From contig JAVGWX010000001.1 of assembly GCA_036924085.1 (NCBI GenBank), positions 8,856,681 through 8,920,680 of the forward strand: a DNA stretch of 64,000 nucleotides, written 5' to 3'. The notes beneath the pieces were generated by a model. It was not told the origin of the DNA. It was given only the letters and a program-made list of their open reading frames with translations, and ran no database searches. The position numbers and the translations under genes were made by a program. Below are positions 12,803-24,354 of the stretch, piece after piece. Each line of letters opens with the position of its first letter. Within the stretch, counting starts at the first letter, position 1. The DNA is from Ariolimax columbianus (taxonomy: Eukaryota > Mollusca > Gastropoda > Stylommatophora > Arionidae).

Positions 12803-12883
12803 CATGCACTCACCCACGCTCGCACGCACGCACGCATACATACATACATACATACATACATACATACATACATACATACATAC
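12548..12883. repeat. TACA tetranucleotide arrays
   Basis: Three blocks of 'taca/catg'-type tetranucleotides (about 12555-12615, 12740-12800, 12836-12883), with interruptions by 'ca' runs and 'gcac' units. Plus-strand Tyr-Ile-His-Thr and minus-strand Val-Cys-Met-Tyr periodic frames are artefacts. Confidence 0.95.
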
Positions 12884-13313
12884 AGTATGTCCTTGCACAC
12901 CAGTCTTGTAGCTGCTTCAGATACATGTGAGTCTGCGGGATGGTAAGGGGGTCGTCTGTGAAGTTACATGTGATCTGTTTCTTCGAGCAGATTTCTCTGA
13001 GTCTGTTGGGTATTTCGAATGGCGAACTGAGAACCATATGTGGTGCTACAGCACCATGCAAAACTGATTTGTGCAAACATCTCTCAGGAATTTCCATCAA
13101 TGTTGAAGCTTTAGAAAAACATTTTAAGGAGTCTCTAGAGCATTAATTCCTCCCCCCTAATAAACGTCTGCCTGTACCAATCTCACAATGGGGTAGCTAC
13201 GGAGAGAAGCACGCTCTCCCGTCCGTCGAATCTGCGTATTTTGTAGAGAGGTACGGACACTCACCATGTTTGGCATGTTCACAATTGTCAAATGAGCTAT
13301 TTTGTTCTGTCAC

Positions 13314-13352
13314 GTTTTGCCACGTTTTTTCACGTTCTACCACGTTCTGGCA
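13314..13352. repeat. 10-11 bp short tandem repeat
   Basis: About four copies of 'cacgttctgc'-like units. The surrounding 12890-14020 shows no other recognised feature. Confidence 0.7.
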
Positions 13353-14024
13353 CGTTCTGCCTGCGATGTCAGCTCATATGGAAACGACGTAGACGTCAGT
13401 TATACAATGCCCATGTCTCGCAAGCATGCAGATGAGGGCTAGTAGAACAGAACCATACAATTTCTTTTTGGTGGTAGTGCCACAGTTCCAGACGGAGCAG
13501 GGGCGTATAGAGCAGGGGAGATTGTGCTGGCAACTCTGGGAGCAAAGGTTACCTGAATGCGTGCCAAGGTCAATCACTGTCTCGACACTAGGTCGACAAA
13601 GAAAACGAGAATGTTATGTGGAAGACTTTGTCTGGTAGAGGGGAAAAAGGGTGTTTGAAACTGAGGTGGGCGTTCGTAGCTGACCACTCTGGCGTTCCAA
13701 ATTAGCGTAGTGGATTCGGGGATAATCGTTCAAAAACAACTAGTTGGAGGTAGTTCAAAATTAGACTGATGGCTAAGTCAGACAACCAATAGGACACCAT
13801 TGGACATCAATGATGTTGCTTAATAATATAAAATACTCGGCAAAGATGAACTCAAACAGGCTGGCTATGGGGGAAACTGGCTAGCAGAGTGAGAGTGAGT
13901 TTGCAAGGAGACTGGACCAGCATAGACCTCGGGTTTTGGTCAGTCGCTCTATAGGTGTTTATGTTGGACACACTGTGAAAATTAAGATATTTGAATGTAT
14001 GTCGTACGTGCAGGACAGCTAGTC

Positions 14025-14415
14025 AACGATGGGTGATCTAATTACAAATGAAAGTACAGATTCGTGTGAATACATGAAGTGATCTAAGTATTTGTAAATG
14101 CGCAGATCGCCTGATGGCAAATGATCTGATTGTAATTATGAATGTACGGATCGCCAAAGGAAGAGATATGAATGTGTGCGACCGATGTGTGTTCTGATTA
14201 TATGTGTATGCACAGATCGACTGAGTATGTGACTACACGTGAGTACCTGATCCGACTATAAGTGACGTGATCAAATTGCATATGAATGCACATATTGCCT
14301 GAGCATACGTGAACCAATTGAATGTGAATGTACAGATCGCCTGACTGAATGTGATCTGATTGTGTGTGAATGCACATAACTACTTAATACGTAATCCGAT
14401 CATGAGTACGAGTTG
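14025..14415. repeat. Degenerate ~44-50 bp tandem repeat
   Basis: Repeated blocks combine 'gatctgattgt', 'gtgaatgcacagatcg' and 'cctga' in the same order. The spacing between two clear 'gatcgcc' marks is 44 bp (14105 and 14149). Copies are heavily diverged, so the array is old. Confidence 0.65.
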
Positions 14416-16325
14416 GTGATTGTGTGTTGGGTGTGCAGATAGGGAGAGCAGCGTCAAGAATCTAGGTTAGGTAGTTTGAAGGAATTATCAAAAGCAATAT
14501 TTCATAACCTCTCGACTACCCCAGCAATGAGAAAAATGTTGTATGACAGTAAGTGCTTACAACCTCCGATGTAGTTCAATATATAAATATATATATAATG
14601 ATTATCTAGTTTAGATGTATTTTGCTCTTTATGTTAATAAATGATGTTATGTGTTATGACCGGATAGTATTTACTGCGTTTTCCTGTGTGTTGTCGTGTC
14701 GTAGTGTGCATACATGTTGTAACACTTTAGATACGTACAACGCAACTGCTAAACTACTCAGCTAAAAACAGATAAAATAAAACACACATCAAATGATTAT
14801 TCTTATTTTCAATTAGTCAGACATTTGTTTAAATGGTAACAGATGTACTGATGTGTGACTCATCTTCAATCTTCCGTTATTATTTGACCGAGATAAAAGA
14901 AAGTTGTTCCCAGTTGTACTGTCCTGCTCCTATCTGTAGATCTAATGTTTACTATGTGAAATATTATGTTTACCGCTTCTTATTTTATTAATGACTTGTT
15001 TTGTTAGCTTGTTTCTGAGTTCTTACAATTAACACCTACCTACCCCCCCCCCCCCCCCCCCCTACCCATCCGAAGTAGTTTCAACAGTCTGTCAAATTAC
15101 GGCTGAATCTGTAACAAAAATTAGTGGTACAACATAAATAATGACAACATCAATAATGAAAACATTCATAAATGCAATTGATATATCATATTATTAAGTT
15201 AACAGTTAATCGTTTTATCATTGCTGTTGAGATTGTTATTGTCAATATTTTTGCAGTTCTTATGTCTGAACAAGTGGGGTCTGCACATAATTTCCCCATG
15301 GCAATCTGGCAACTTCAGACTGGCATTATATTCCATGGCGATTAGCATGGCACACTCAGCCGTCATAAACCATGTTTCAGTCCATGAATTAGTAATGAAT
15401 CACAACTTGCGAAACTAACTGCCATGTTTGCTTGTTTATTACAAATGACTGCAGACAGTCTGGTTCATGAGTTCTGTTTCAGTTGAAGCTACATTAAAAT
15501 TGTTGCCTGTTTTCTTTATAACACCCATTATTATTTGCCTGCCACATAATATTAATAATATTGTAGCAGTATTAGGGCTAAAGGCACGCAACAACAATTA
15601 CTTTCCGCCAAGGGTGATAATTTGTACAAATAATTCAAAAGCCTTAAACATTACATGCAATCTCCTGTAATAAGAAACAACTGCAGTTGTCCTCCTTTTC
15701 AATAAAGGAAAACCCTGTCACGAAATATGGAACACAGGTCTTCGACTACCACAATTCAAATATGTCTCTCGTTCTCATCTCCAACATCTGCCAGGTCTGT
15801 CCCACCTCGCCAAGTGTGTCTTAAACGACCTCTGTATTATCTTACCTTTTGGGCGCCATAACACTACTGTCTCGCGATGTCATTTTATACTTTACGGAAA
15901 TGATATCCTATACATTACCAAAGACTTCTCTTTATCTCATGATCGACAGCTAACTACAAAGTTCAGTGTCATTGGTCCAAGTTATCAACTATATCGTACC
16001 ATTTCAACATCGATATTATGTACCTTTGTTGACCGCCCACCCTTCGATCCATTTAATAATAATGCCATACCGATGGAGACAAACAAATCCAAATCGATGT
16101 GACTGACTTGATTACTCAGAAATTCCCTACAAACGTAAACATAATGCTTACTATTAAGATCGACTCACACATTGGTTAACCACACTCCACGGCACTTGTC
16201 TCAATAATAAACTGCTCGAGCCTAGCTCGCTAAGCAGGAAATCATCCTCAAGGCTACATCCATTGCACGCCAGAACTGGGACCTGACTAGGAGCGTTAGC
16301 ATCTGTAGAAGTACAGGTCGACACA
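14416..16325. other. No recognisable gene; 20-nt poly-C tract
   Basis: A run of 20 C lies at 15043-15062. Open frames such as 15221-15418 and 15467-15670 have no recognised motif. Confidence 0.5.
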
Positions 16326-16331
16326 CACTAA

Positions 16332-16775
16332 AACTAATTCAAGGGTAGGGAGACTAATGTCTGGTCAGGCAAAACATACTGATCAGAGATGTTGGTCAGG
16401 GTCAGGCAAAACATATTGATCAGTGATGTTGGTCAGGGTCAGGCAAAACATACTGATCAGTGATGTTGGTCAGGGTCAGGCAAAACATACTGATCAAGAC
16501 CCTCACCTTGGCATCCTAGTAGTAGTCCCTTGAAACGGCCTGTTTTCATGGCAGCCTGGCTAAAAATGTGAGAGATCGATGTGATCCCCGTAGTAGTGCG
16601 TGACACGCATATGAAGCCAAGCATAGCACAAACGCCTGGAGGACCACGCTCCACATTCATTAGCAGGCTCGAGATGTGAGGAAAGCCACTGCAACCAGCC
16701 ACTTAACGTCCTTTGTAGTGCGCACAAAAGAGTAACCCACTCATTGTGGACATTCGCAAACAACAAGACAAATTC
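16332..16775 (+). mobile_element. Non-autonomous repeat family R1, copy 1
   Basis: This copy matches the element at 20101-20467 in inverse orientation. The shared order is a head with 'gtcaggcaaaacatactgatc', a middle with 'catcgatgtgatcc'-like and 'gtgaggaaag' blocks, and a tail ending 'cattcgcaaacaacaa'. The A/C-rich tail marks the 3' end. In the head, a ~35-bp segment ('tgatcagtgatgttggtcag') is repeated about four times (16374-16494). The flanks share only a weak 'aattca', so the TSD is uncertain. No protein relative was recognised; it could be a SINE or a deletion derivative of a LINE. Confidence 0.65.
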
Positions 16776-17370
16776 ATCTGCGGTTATTTGTCGCATGTAG
16801 ATTGCCGTGCCTGAGAAGTTCTACGAAACACGTCTTTTGTGTGAATGTATGTCTGTGCTTTAAACAACTGTTATATCGTATCTATTATTGGCTGTTCATG
16901 AGATATTATTACTCATTCTCCCTGCTTGGTATCACAATTACTATTCACGTATAAATAACATAGTTTCCTGATTCTCTGTTTAACTCTACTGTATGATTTT
17001 CTGGCTTTTCTTGTTATCATTGTTTGAACTGTTTCCTATTATCTAAAATGGCGGTATCGCTGGACTGCTGCTTATATATCACCTGTTCTATCATATGCTT
17101 CCATTGAATTACGTCCATTAAAAGTGCTGGTTTCACAAAGCTCCTCAGTAAAACCTTATGTTTATTCATTAATAAACCTGTAATTGTTGCATGATCTTGT
17201 TTCCCAAACAAAACCTCTATTTCGTGATTCAAAATCTGGTTTATGCCAAAATTGTCATAGCCTATCATTTATTGGTTTTGATGATTGTTCATTGTTACCA
17301 ATACACAGATGAGTTCGCAATCAGATTGAAATGCAGTTTCCACTTCTTCTATTCGTTCAACATCGTTCGC
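16776..17370. other. No recognisable feature
   Basis: AT-rich spacer between repeat R1 copy 1 and the TATG array. I see no motif. Confidence 0.45.
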
Positions 17371-17372
17371 TC

Positions 17373-17642
17373 TATATATATATGTGTGTGTGTGCGTGTG
17401 TGTGCGTGCGTGCGTACGAGTGTGTGTTTGTGTATATATATATATATATGTATATGTGTATGTATGTATTTATGTATGTATTTATGTATGTTTGTATGTA
17501 TGAATTTATATATGTTTGTATGTATGTATGTATGTATGTATGTTTGTATGCATGTATGTATGTATGTTTGTATGTATGTATGTATGTATGTATGTTTGTA
17601 TGTATGTATGAATGTTTGTATGTTTGTATGTATGTATGCATG
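17373..17642. repeat. TG and TATG tetranucleotide array
   Basis: A 'tg/tgcg' block and a 'ta' block (17373-17450) lead into about 190 bp of 'tatg' units with 'tttg' variants. The periodic Cys-Met-Tyr-Val frames are artefacts. Confidence 0.95.
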
Positions 17643-17644
17643 AG

Positions 17645-18215
17645 ATCAGCAGACTCCGCCAATTGTTCAACTTTTTGTTGATTGACCAGGAGAAGGCATG
17701 TGATAGAATCAGTGGGCATCGAGGATTGCGGTCCAGGTTGGCTAGGCCAATACACGACCAACTGTTGGATAATGTGAAAGCCCTGTCGGTATGAATAATA
17801 ATGTTACAAGAACTGTGATGGAATCACAGCAACTTTTGTTACAGGCACACGAGTCCGACAGGGATGTGTACTATCGCCATTGATTTCCAACATTTACATG
17901 GATAAAATAATAACAATGGCTGGTCATATTGTACCATCGGTATGGTACCAATATCGATCCATGCATTGCTCTTTACAGACGACCAAAGCTTGATGTACGA
18001 TAATAGAGGCATGACTGTACAATCGTACGACTGCGCTTGGCACCGTCTGTTAAGGTTATAAAACGAATAAAAACACCACTAAGACTGAAGCTTTGGAAGT
18101 TGGTAGATCAGTACAGGTTGTTGAAGATCGGCTAGCAGTAGCCAACTCCCGAGTAGCTTCAGATGTTAATGTGCACAGAAAACTCGTTTTTCTTGTTGTC
18201 TGCTAGTATCAGGGA
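17645..18215 (+). pseudogene. Reverse-transcriptase fragment (non-LTR)
   Basis: The plus strand shows decayed RT blocks in the correct order over about 330 bp: 'LLIDQEKACDRI' (equivalent to the first catalytic-Asp block), 'RVRQGCVLSPLISNIYMDKI' (the palm block near 17850-17910), and 'LLFTDDQSLMYDN' near 17970 (equivalent to the F/Y-x-D-D box). Frames are shifted between blocks. It starts directly after the TATG array and lacks the endonuclease and the upstream half of RT. An endonuclease-containing fragment lies downstream rather than upstream, so the two cannot be one collinear element. Confidence 0.7.
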
Positions 18216-20089
18216 TGTGATCAATAATCAATAATTCGTCAGGTATTATTATTCAGCTGAAAACGATGTGATGATATATAATGGTTTACCAGATATCATA
18301 CATCAAGTGCAACGAAGAGACATCATAATAATCACTGGGAATTTCAATGCGAAAATAGGAAGGGGAAGATCAATGAAATAAGAAAGAGTACTGTGACCTT
18401 TTGAGTTGGCACATAAAGGAAACAGTAGAAACATGCATGTAGAGAATATGCCTAGAAAATAAGCTCTCTAAAAAACAGCCTAGACGACTCTATTTGTGAA
18501 CCTCTTGGTGGGAAAAAGCGGAAAGCAGATTTACTATATTCTAATACAACAAAGATGGAGGTCAGGAGTAGTATACCCAAATACACTACCAGGTGCTGAC
18601 TACGACTCACATGGCCAGCTACTGGTCCCGGGCATCAAGATAAGACCGAAACAGCTGTCGATAAACTATTAGAGCAATTACGCTATACCGACAGGTTTAT
18701 GCCGCAGAGCTATACCATAGAAGTGAAAAGACTAATTCAAGGTGCTTATGACAGTGTAGGAAGAAATGGCATCAGATGAACTTGCCACAGAGGCAAGATA
18801 TATTCTTCTCATGGCCAGGAAATTTTAATGTATGAGGAGCGATTTAAAAAAACAGTTTCTTAAAAGGAGAAAAAGAAATGTTTAAATAATTCATGACAGT
18901 GTGGAATGCCGTCATTTACTAGAAATAGCTCAAAAGAAATTGGAGATAAGATTGCAATAATCACAAGCAACACACATTGAACACGTCCCGTACGATAAGA
19001 AGCGATGAAAAGGCAAATAGAAGGAAGGAAAGGCGTTAAAAAAAATCAGATTAATAGCTTGTGAGTTCAACCATTGCATGGACTAAACGATACTGATGAT
19101 AATAACTGACAGAGAGCAAGTGTATACTAAAAGATGGCAGCAATATTGTAGATACGTGTACGGAAAAAAAAGAAGAGAATAAGTCCCAAATTAACGCATA
19201 AGAATCAAGACAAGGATCCGGAAATTCGCTCTTTCGATAAGTTGTGAACCAGAAAGAGGGCGAAAGTCGATAACATACGACGGTCGAAAATCATCATTTA
19301 TGTAGCTTACAATGCATTAGGGTAAACAAGAAAAAAGGTGACTGACTAACTACATAACACTGGGGAATACTACAACTCCAACATACACAGGCATGATCAT
19401 CAGATTAAATGAATTAATCATACATAAACACGGCAATAAAATTGTACCTTAAGATTATTCTTCCGAAGTAGTCTATGAATATATATATATTGTACATACA
19501 GATTATAATGCCTGTCATTTATTGGGATTCTATATGTAGATCATATGATAGAGGAGCGATCAAGAGGCCCAACTTTACAATTCAGGATATGAGGGGGAAA
19601 GACGGAGAATCAGACCAATATCTCCTTGAGCGACTAGAGTAATACAGAGGCAAAGTTTAAAAGCTTTAGCAGTTCAAACAAGAGACAAATACAGAAGGTA
19701 AATCCTACGAAATAAAGACACAAACGCTCATTTAAAACCAATCTGAAGAATATATTTGAAATTCTAGAAAACCTCGAACAGGAAACCATAGACATTCACT
19801 ATAACAATCTGGAGGAATCAATTCTGAGCACGTGTGACGAGGTTCTTCGAAACATTGGTGTACAGCATTTGGATTGGCTCACAGAAAGTACAGGTACAAG
19901 TACATGTAATCTGAAAAGAGAATGAAGAACTGTAAAATTTTAAAAAATAAGCACATGTGAAGGTAAAGTAGAAAAGACACGTTTTGGTCCATTATCTTCT
20001 CTGCTAGACAAGAAAGTGAAAAAAGAGTGCCGGAATGAAAAGAGAAAACTCATGAATAAAATTGTTGAGGAAACTGAAAAGGCTGCAAG

Positions 20090-20100
20090 ACAAGGTGACC
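20090..20100. repeat. Target-site duplication, left (repeat R1 copy 2)
   Basis: 'acaaggtgacc', identical to 20468-20478. It belongs to the interrupted LINE linker sequence. Confidence 0.85.
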
Positions 20101-20467
20101 TTGTTGTTTGTGTTGTTGTTTGCGAATGCCTACAATGAATGCGTTACTCTTTTGTACGTCCTGATAAGGATGTTAATTAAGTGGCGGGTTGTAGTAGCTT
20201 TCCTCACATCCCGAGCCAGCTGATGAAGGTGGGCGAGTGTACTCCAGGCGGTCGTGCTATACTTGACTTAATCTGTATGTCACTGACTACTACGGGGATC
20301 ACATCGATCCCTCACCTCGTTAGTCACACTGCCATGGAAACAGCTCGTTTCCAGGGAGGACTACTAGGAAGCCGAGATGAGGGCCTTGGCCAGTATGTTT
20401 TTCCTGACCCTGACTAACATCTCTGATCAGCATATTTTGTCTGACCACAAGTTAGTCTTCGTCCCCT
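20101..20467 (-). mobile_element. Non-autonomous repeat family R1, copy 2 (367 bp, 11-bp TSD)
   Basis: Perfect 11-bp direct repeats 'acaaggtgacc' define the boundaries. The insertion lies inside a decayed LINE linker. Read on the minus strand it ends in a 'caaacaacaacacaaac' A/C-rich tail, so it has the form of a SINE or another non-autonomous retroelement copied by a LINE. No convincing pol III boxes were seen. On the plus strand an open frame (20181-20417, 'MAGCSSFPHIPSQLM...') is also open in copy 1 (16457-16702, minus). Two copies of one repeat will share a frame by descent, so this alone is not evidence of a gene. Confidence 0.8.
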
Positions 20468-20478
20468 ACAAGGTGACC
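20468..20478. repeat. Target-site duplication, right (repeat R1 copy 2)
   Basis: 'acaaggtgacc', perfect match to 20090-20100. Confidence 0.85.
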
Positions 20479-20700
20479 CCTCAAAAATGTCACGCAACAT
20501 ATCTAGAATAATATCAAGGACACAATAAGATCCCAACGGACAAGTGAAAGAAAAATAATGACAGAACGCTGCAGAGAAAGAGCGAGACAGCTTGATGGAA
20601 AACGTAAAAGAAATACTAAACGGAAATCCACCAATTTCACAGATGGACATAGAACCATTAAAAGTAATTTGAATCCTTCTGTAAAACAAGATATCTCGCA

Positions 20701-21238
20701 AGCAACTGTTACTTATTTACTTTCAGTGTCCTGGGCACCACATCAGACAGCATGTTTCGAATGTTCAGCAACGTGGATTGCATTGCCAGTCTTCCTCAAA
20801 ATGCCATCCAAATTGTATGTTTTCAGACAGTTTTGGCAGATCATCAGTTACACTGGGTATTGTTTTGCTCCGCAGTCGCACGTCCCATTAGAGAGTATAT
20901 CAGGAGGGCTGTATTATGATACGCAAGGCTTCAATATTGCTTCGGTGGTGAAAGGATCTTAACACTTAAGGTTTTACAGAAAAGATCCGTATTAGGATGC
21001 CGCAATCGGCGCTGAAGTATTAGATACATTTTTGATTAGGTCTGCTATGTTTAGGTAGAGTGAGCGGTTATTTTCTTCGCTTCCGTGTGTTCACAAACAG
21101 TAATTCAGGTACCACTTTACAACTAAGTGAACTGATGAGTGTCGAGACCAGCCATTAAGCTCTAGACCTTCTCGACAAGAAGCTAACCACTAAGCTCACC
21201 AGACTATCCTTATTAAAGTAATCCTTTTTACTGGGCTG
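20701..21238. other. No recognisable feature
   Basis: An open frame runs through 20558-20962, but it starts in LINE debris and has no recognised domain. The rest is unassigned. Confidence 0.45.
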
Positions 21239-21244
21239 AGAATG

Positions 21245-22065
21245 CATGACACACACAACTGCCTAAACATGCGGGACCCACACAACTACCCAAACATGCG
21301 GACCCACACAACTGCGTAAACATGCGGGACCCACACAAGTACCCAAACATGCGGGACCCACACAACTGCGTAAACATGCGGGACCCACACAACTGCCCAA
21401 ACATGCGGGAAACTGACAACTACCCAAACATGCGGGACCCACACAACTACCCGAACATGTGAGACCCAAACAACTACCCAATATGCGGGACCCACACAAC
21501 TGTCCAAACATGCGGGACCAACACAACTACCCAATAATGCGGAACCCACACAACTACCCAAACATGCAGAACCTACACAACTACCCAAACATGCGGGACC
21601 TACACAGCTAGTCAAACACGGGACACACACACAGGTAGTAGAACTTTGTACACACACACATCTAGTCAAACATTAGATACACACACATCTAGTCAAACAT
21701 GGAACACACACATCTAGTCAAACATGGAACACACACATCCAGTCAAACATGGGACACGCACATTTCTAGTCAAACATGGGGGACACACACACACAGGTAG
21801 TAGAACTTTGTACACACACACATCTAGTCAAACATGGAACACTCACATCTAGTCACACATGGGACACACACACATCTAGTCAAACATGAAACACACACAT
21901 CTAGTCAAATATTGAACACACACATCTAGTCAAACATAGGACACACACACATCTAGTCAAATATGGGACACACATCTAGTTAAACATGAGACACACACAT
22001 ATCTAGTCAAACATGGATCACACACATCTAGTCAAACATGGAACATACACATCTAGTCAAACATG

Positions 22066-22096
<31 letters not shown>

Positions 22097-22215
22097 TCTA
22101 GTTAAACATGGAACACACTCATCTAGTCAAACATGGAGCACACACATCTAGTCAAACATGGGACACACACATACATCTAGTCAAACATGTGACACACACA
22201 CGCATCTAGTCAAAC
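21245..22215. repeat. Two-phase minisatellite (27-bp, then ~26-30-bp units)
   Basis: 21245-21600 holds 27-bp units with 'aaacatgcgggaccc' and 'cacacaacta'. From about 21605 to 22215 the unit changes to 'catctagtcaaacatgg' plus a variable 'acacac' run. The two phases share 'caaacatg', so one probably derives from the other. Minus-strand frames with Cys-Val-Gly periodicity are artefacts. Confidence 0.9.
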
Positions 22216-22297
22216 ATGTCGAGCTGTAATAAAACGTGTTCTCAATAAGTGTAACCAACAACAGGAGTCGAAAGGCGAATGGTCTAAAGCAGTATTC

Positions 22298-22309
22298 GAA
22301 CATAATTGA
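22298..22309. repeat. TSD left of I/Nimb-like copy A
   Basis: 'gaacataattga', identical to 23239-23250. Confidence 0.9.
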
Positions 22310-23238
22310 TTGGAAACAGGAACAGCCAGACTGAAAAAGAAAGAAGAGACATAACCCTGAGGTACATAACAAAACACTACCCAAGCATGGACTGGACCCA
22401 TGCATACACCGACGGCTCTGTAACAAACACAACACAGAACGAAGGAGCAGGGGTATTCCTGAGCCTTCCAAATGTTAGAAAAATAACACTGTCAGTGGCA
22501 ACTAGAAAATACTCAAGCAATTTCAGAGCGGAGGCAGAGGCACTGAGGGCTGCAGTAGAAGAAATGGTGACATGCAAAAGAAATGAAAGCCATATAGTCC
22601 TGTTTACAGATGCCTTGGCCGTAGTCACAGCACTAAAAAGCCAGAAAAATACTGAACTTAATTATTTAAGAGCAGTACTCTGTCAACTATGCCAGCAGTC
22701 CGCACCAATTAGAGTAGTGGTACAGTGGGTTCCATCCCACTGTAACATCTAAGGAAACGAGGAGGCAGACAGACTGTCAAAAGAAGGTGCAAGACTACCA
22801 CAACCAGATACTAGTGTGACATACGAAGAGTCAACAAGGCTTATAAGAGCTAGATACATGACCAAATGGGAAACAGAACATACTAGCTACACAAAAAAAC
22901 TATGCCTATTACCAGTTGAACAGAAGAGAGCAGGTCGTGGTCTTCAGACTTCGCACTGGCCACAATAGACTGAGGTACCATCTATTCAATAAACTGAAAA
23001 TAGGTGGCACTGACGAATGCACGTGTGGTACTGGGAAAATGACCACTGAACATCTGCTGCAAAACTGCCCGACATACGAGGACCAGAGAAAGTAGATGTG
23101 GCCATCACCAGTGTCAACACTAGACAAGCTCTATGGCAGTGTCGACAGCCTCAGGATGACCGCTGCTTTTTTCGAAAAAATAAATGTTGACGTCTGACAG
23201 CGTACGAAGAAGAAGAAGAAGAAGAAGAAGAAGAAGAA
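22310..23238 (+). mobile_element. I/Nimb-like LINE copy A (5'-truncated, RNase H end)
   Basis: The insertion is bounded by a perfect 12-bp TSD and ends in (gaa)n after 'cagcgtacgaag'. It keeps only the 3' part: a short pre-RNase H linker, the RNase H domain ('YTDGS', 'FRAEAEAL', 'FTDALAVV', 'WVPSHCNI' blocks) and the C-terminal 'CTCGTGKMTTEHLLQNC' zinc-knuckle-like motif. A taa stop interrupts just after 'SHCNI' (about 22750), and frames are further broken at about 22900 and 23095. Its 3' sequence ('VSTLDKLYGSV') matches copy G rather than copies B-F, so A and G form one subfamily. It is an inactive copy. Confidence 0.9.
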
Positions 23239-23250
23239 GAACATAATTGA
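23239..23250. repeat. TSD right of I/Nimb-like copy A
   Basis: 'gaacataattga', directly after the (gaa)n tail. Confidence 0.9.
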
Positions 23251-24354
23251 AGGGTATCTTGACAGTCATGAAACATAGGTGAATGTTATGACATAGTATG
23301 TGAACCTAAGGGAAATTAATAAATTAAAGACATTTTAGTATTAGTTGAACAAAAGTAAAATGCATACTGATAGAATTTGAACAGTGAAAGGTATACATCG
23401 AGATATTAGAACCAAAGTAATTTACATGATGTCAGTATTTGGACACAAGTGAAAGGTGTAGAAAATATGTGAATCTAATTGAAATGTATACTGGCAGTTT
23501 TTGAACTTCATTGAAATGTGTAGTAGTCTTTCAAATCTAAGTACTTCATATAGTTGAAGTATTTGAACACCACAAAGTAATCGAACTAAATCTAACAGTA
23601 AAGTACATTGGCAAACAATGCACATTGGTGAAATGTATAATACAGAATACACATTCTCTGTTTAACCAAAATTGGGTGTTCAACTACTGCATTCTGGGTA
23701 TCGACAAAATGGACTAAACGATTTCAACAATTTTGGCAATAGACCGCCCATTTATGTAACACAGAACGAAACGAAATTAAAAACACTGATATTGAATATG
23801 CTCCGGGCCTTTTTTGATGTACAAGATTAACAACCGGTCTCGACTTTCCGCAGACCAAAGTCGCTTGCGAACAGCTCGTCACACCCGTTATGTTGACAAG
23901 CTTATGGATACGTACTCTAGTGATAATAATACTAATAGACGGTAACAGCATGTGACAACATTTGTTTGTATTAAACATTTACGACTTTGTCGAGTGCTGT
24001 CAGCTTTCTGAATGTCCGCTGTCTCCGTGCATACTAAATATAGGCAAAGCGGACTAGAGCGCTAGTGATGGGGTCATAGTGCATCATGTTGCCCTAAAGA
24101 TAGGTCAGAAGTTTACCAGATATTACGAATGAGTATTGGCAAGCTGTTTACGTGTTTGGGAAAGCTAACCGTGACATATTTCTAGCACCATCTTTGCAGT
24201 AGGTTGCTAATATGGGCTAATCAACTGTGTGAGATCTCCAATAATTTCTAGCAAGAAAGATACCTAAGATCGTTGATTCAACTAATGCTCAACCGTTTTA
24301 GGAGCAAATATTTTCGTGGACCGAATAAATCGTCTCACAGAATACTCGCCGTCT
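23251..24354. other. No recognisable gene between two LINE copies
   Basis: AT-rich. 23330-23620 has loose repetition of 'gtatttgaacac' and 'gtgaaatgtata' phrases, which suggests a very old tandem repeat. Nothing else was recognised. Confidence 0.45.

Larger units (their letters stand above)
18246..20700 (+). pseudogene. RTE-like endonuclease-plus-linker ruin, interrupted
   Basis: Plus-strand remnants of an AP-type endonuclease C-terminal part: 'IIITGNFNAKIG' near 18330 (the G-[DN]-F-N motif) and a decayed 'DYDSHGQLL' near 18605 (the D-S-D-H-x-L-L motif with the key Asp-His pair damaged). These are followed by a linker (to 19920) with many stops. A second linker block, 'KRKLMNKIVEETEKAARQG', occurs at about 20035-20100 and resembles the 'KRLYIDGLAKEAEEAAGKG' segment of the element at 62.6 kb. 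The repeat R1 element (20101-20467) interrupts it exactly there, and linker-like sequence resumes at about 20479. RT is not recognised after it. Confidence 0.6.

Noticed and set aside
12631..12900. Cys-Met-Tyr-Val repeat protein
   Set aside because: TACA/TATG tetranucleotide read in frame; the same applies at 17331-17681.
20558..20962. 134-codon frame as a possible host gene
   Set aside because: It begins in the linker of a LINE ruin and continues into sequence with no recognised domain.
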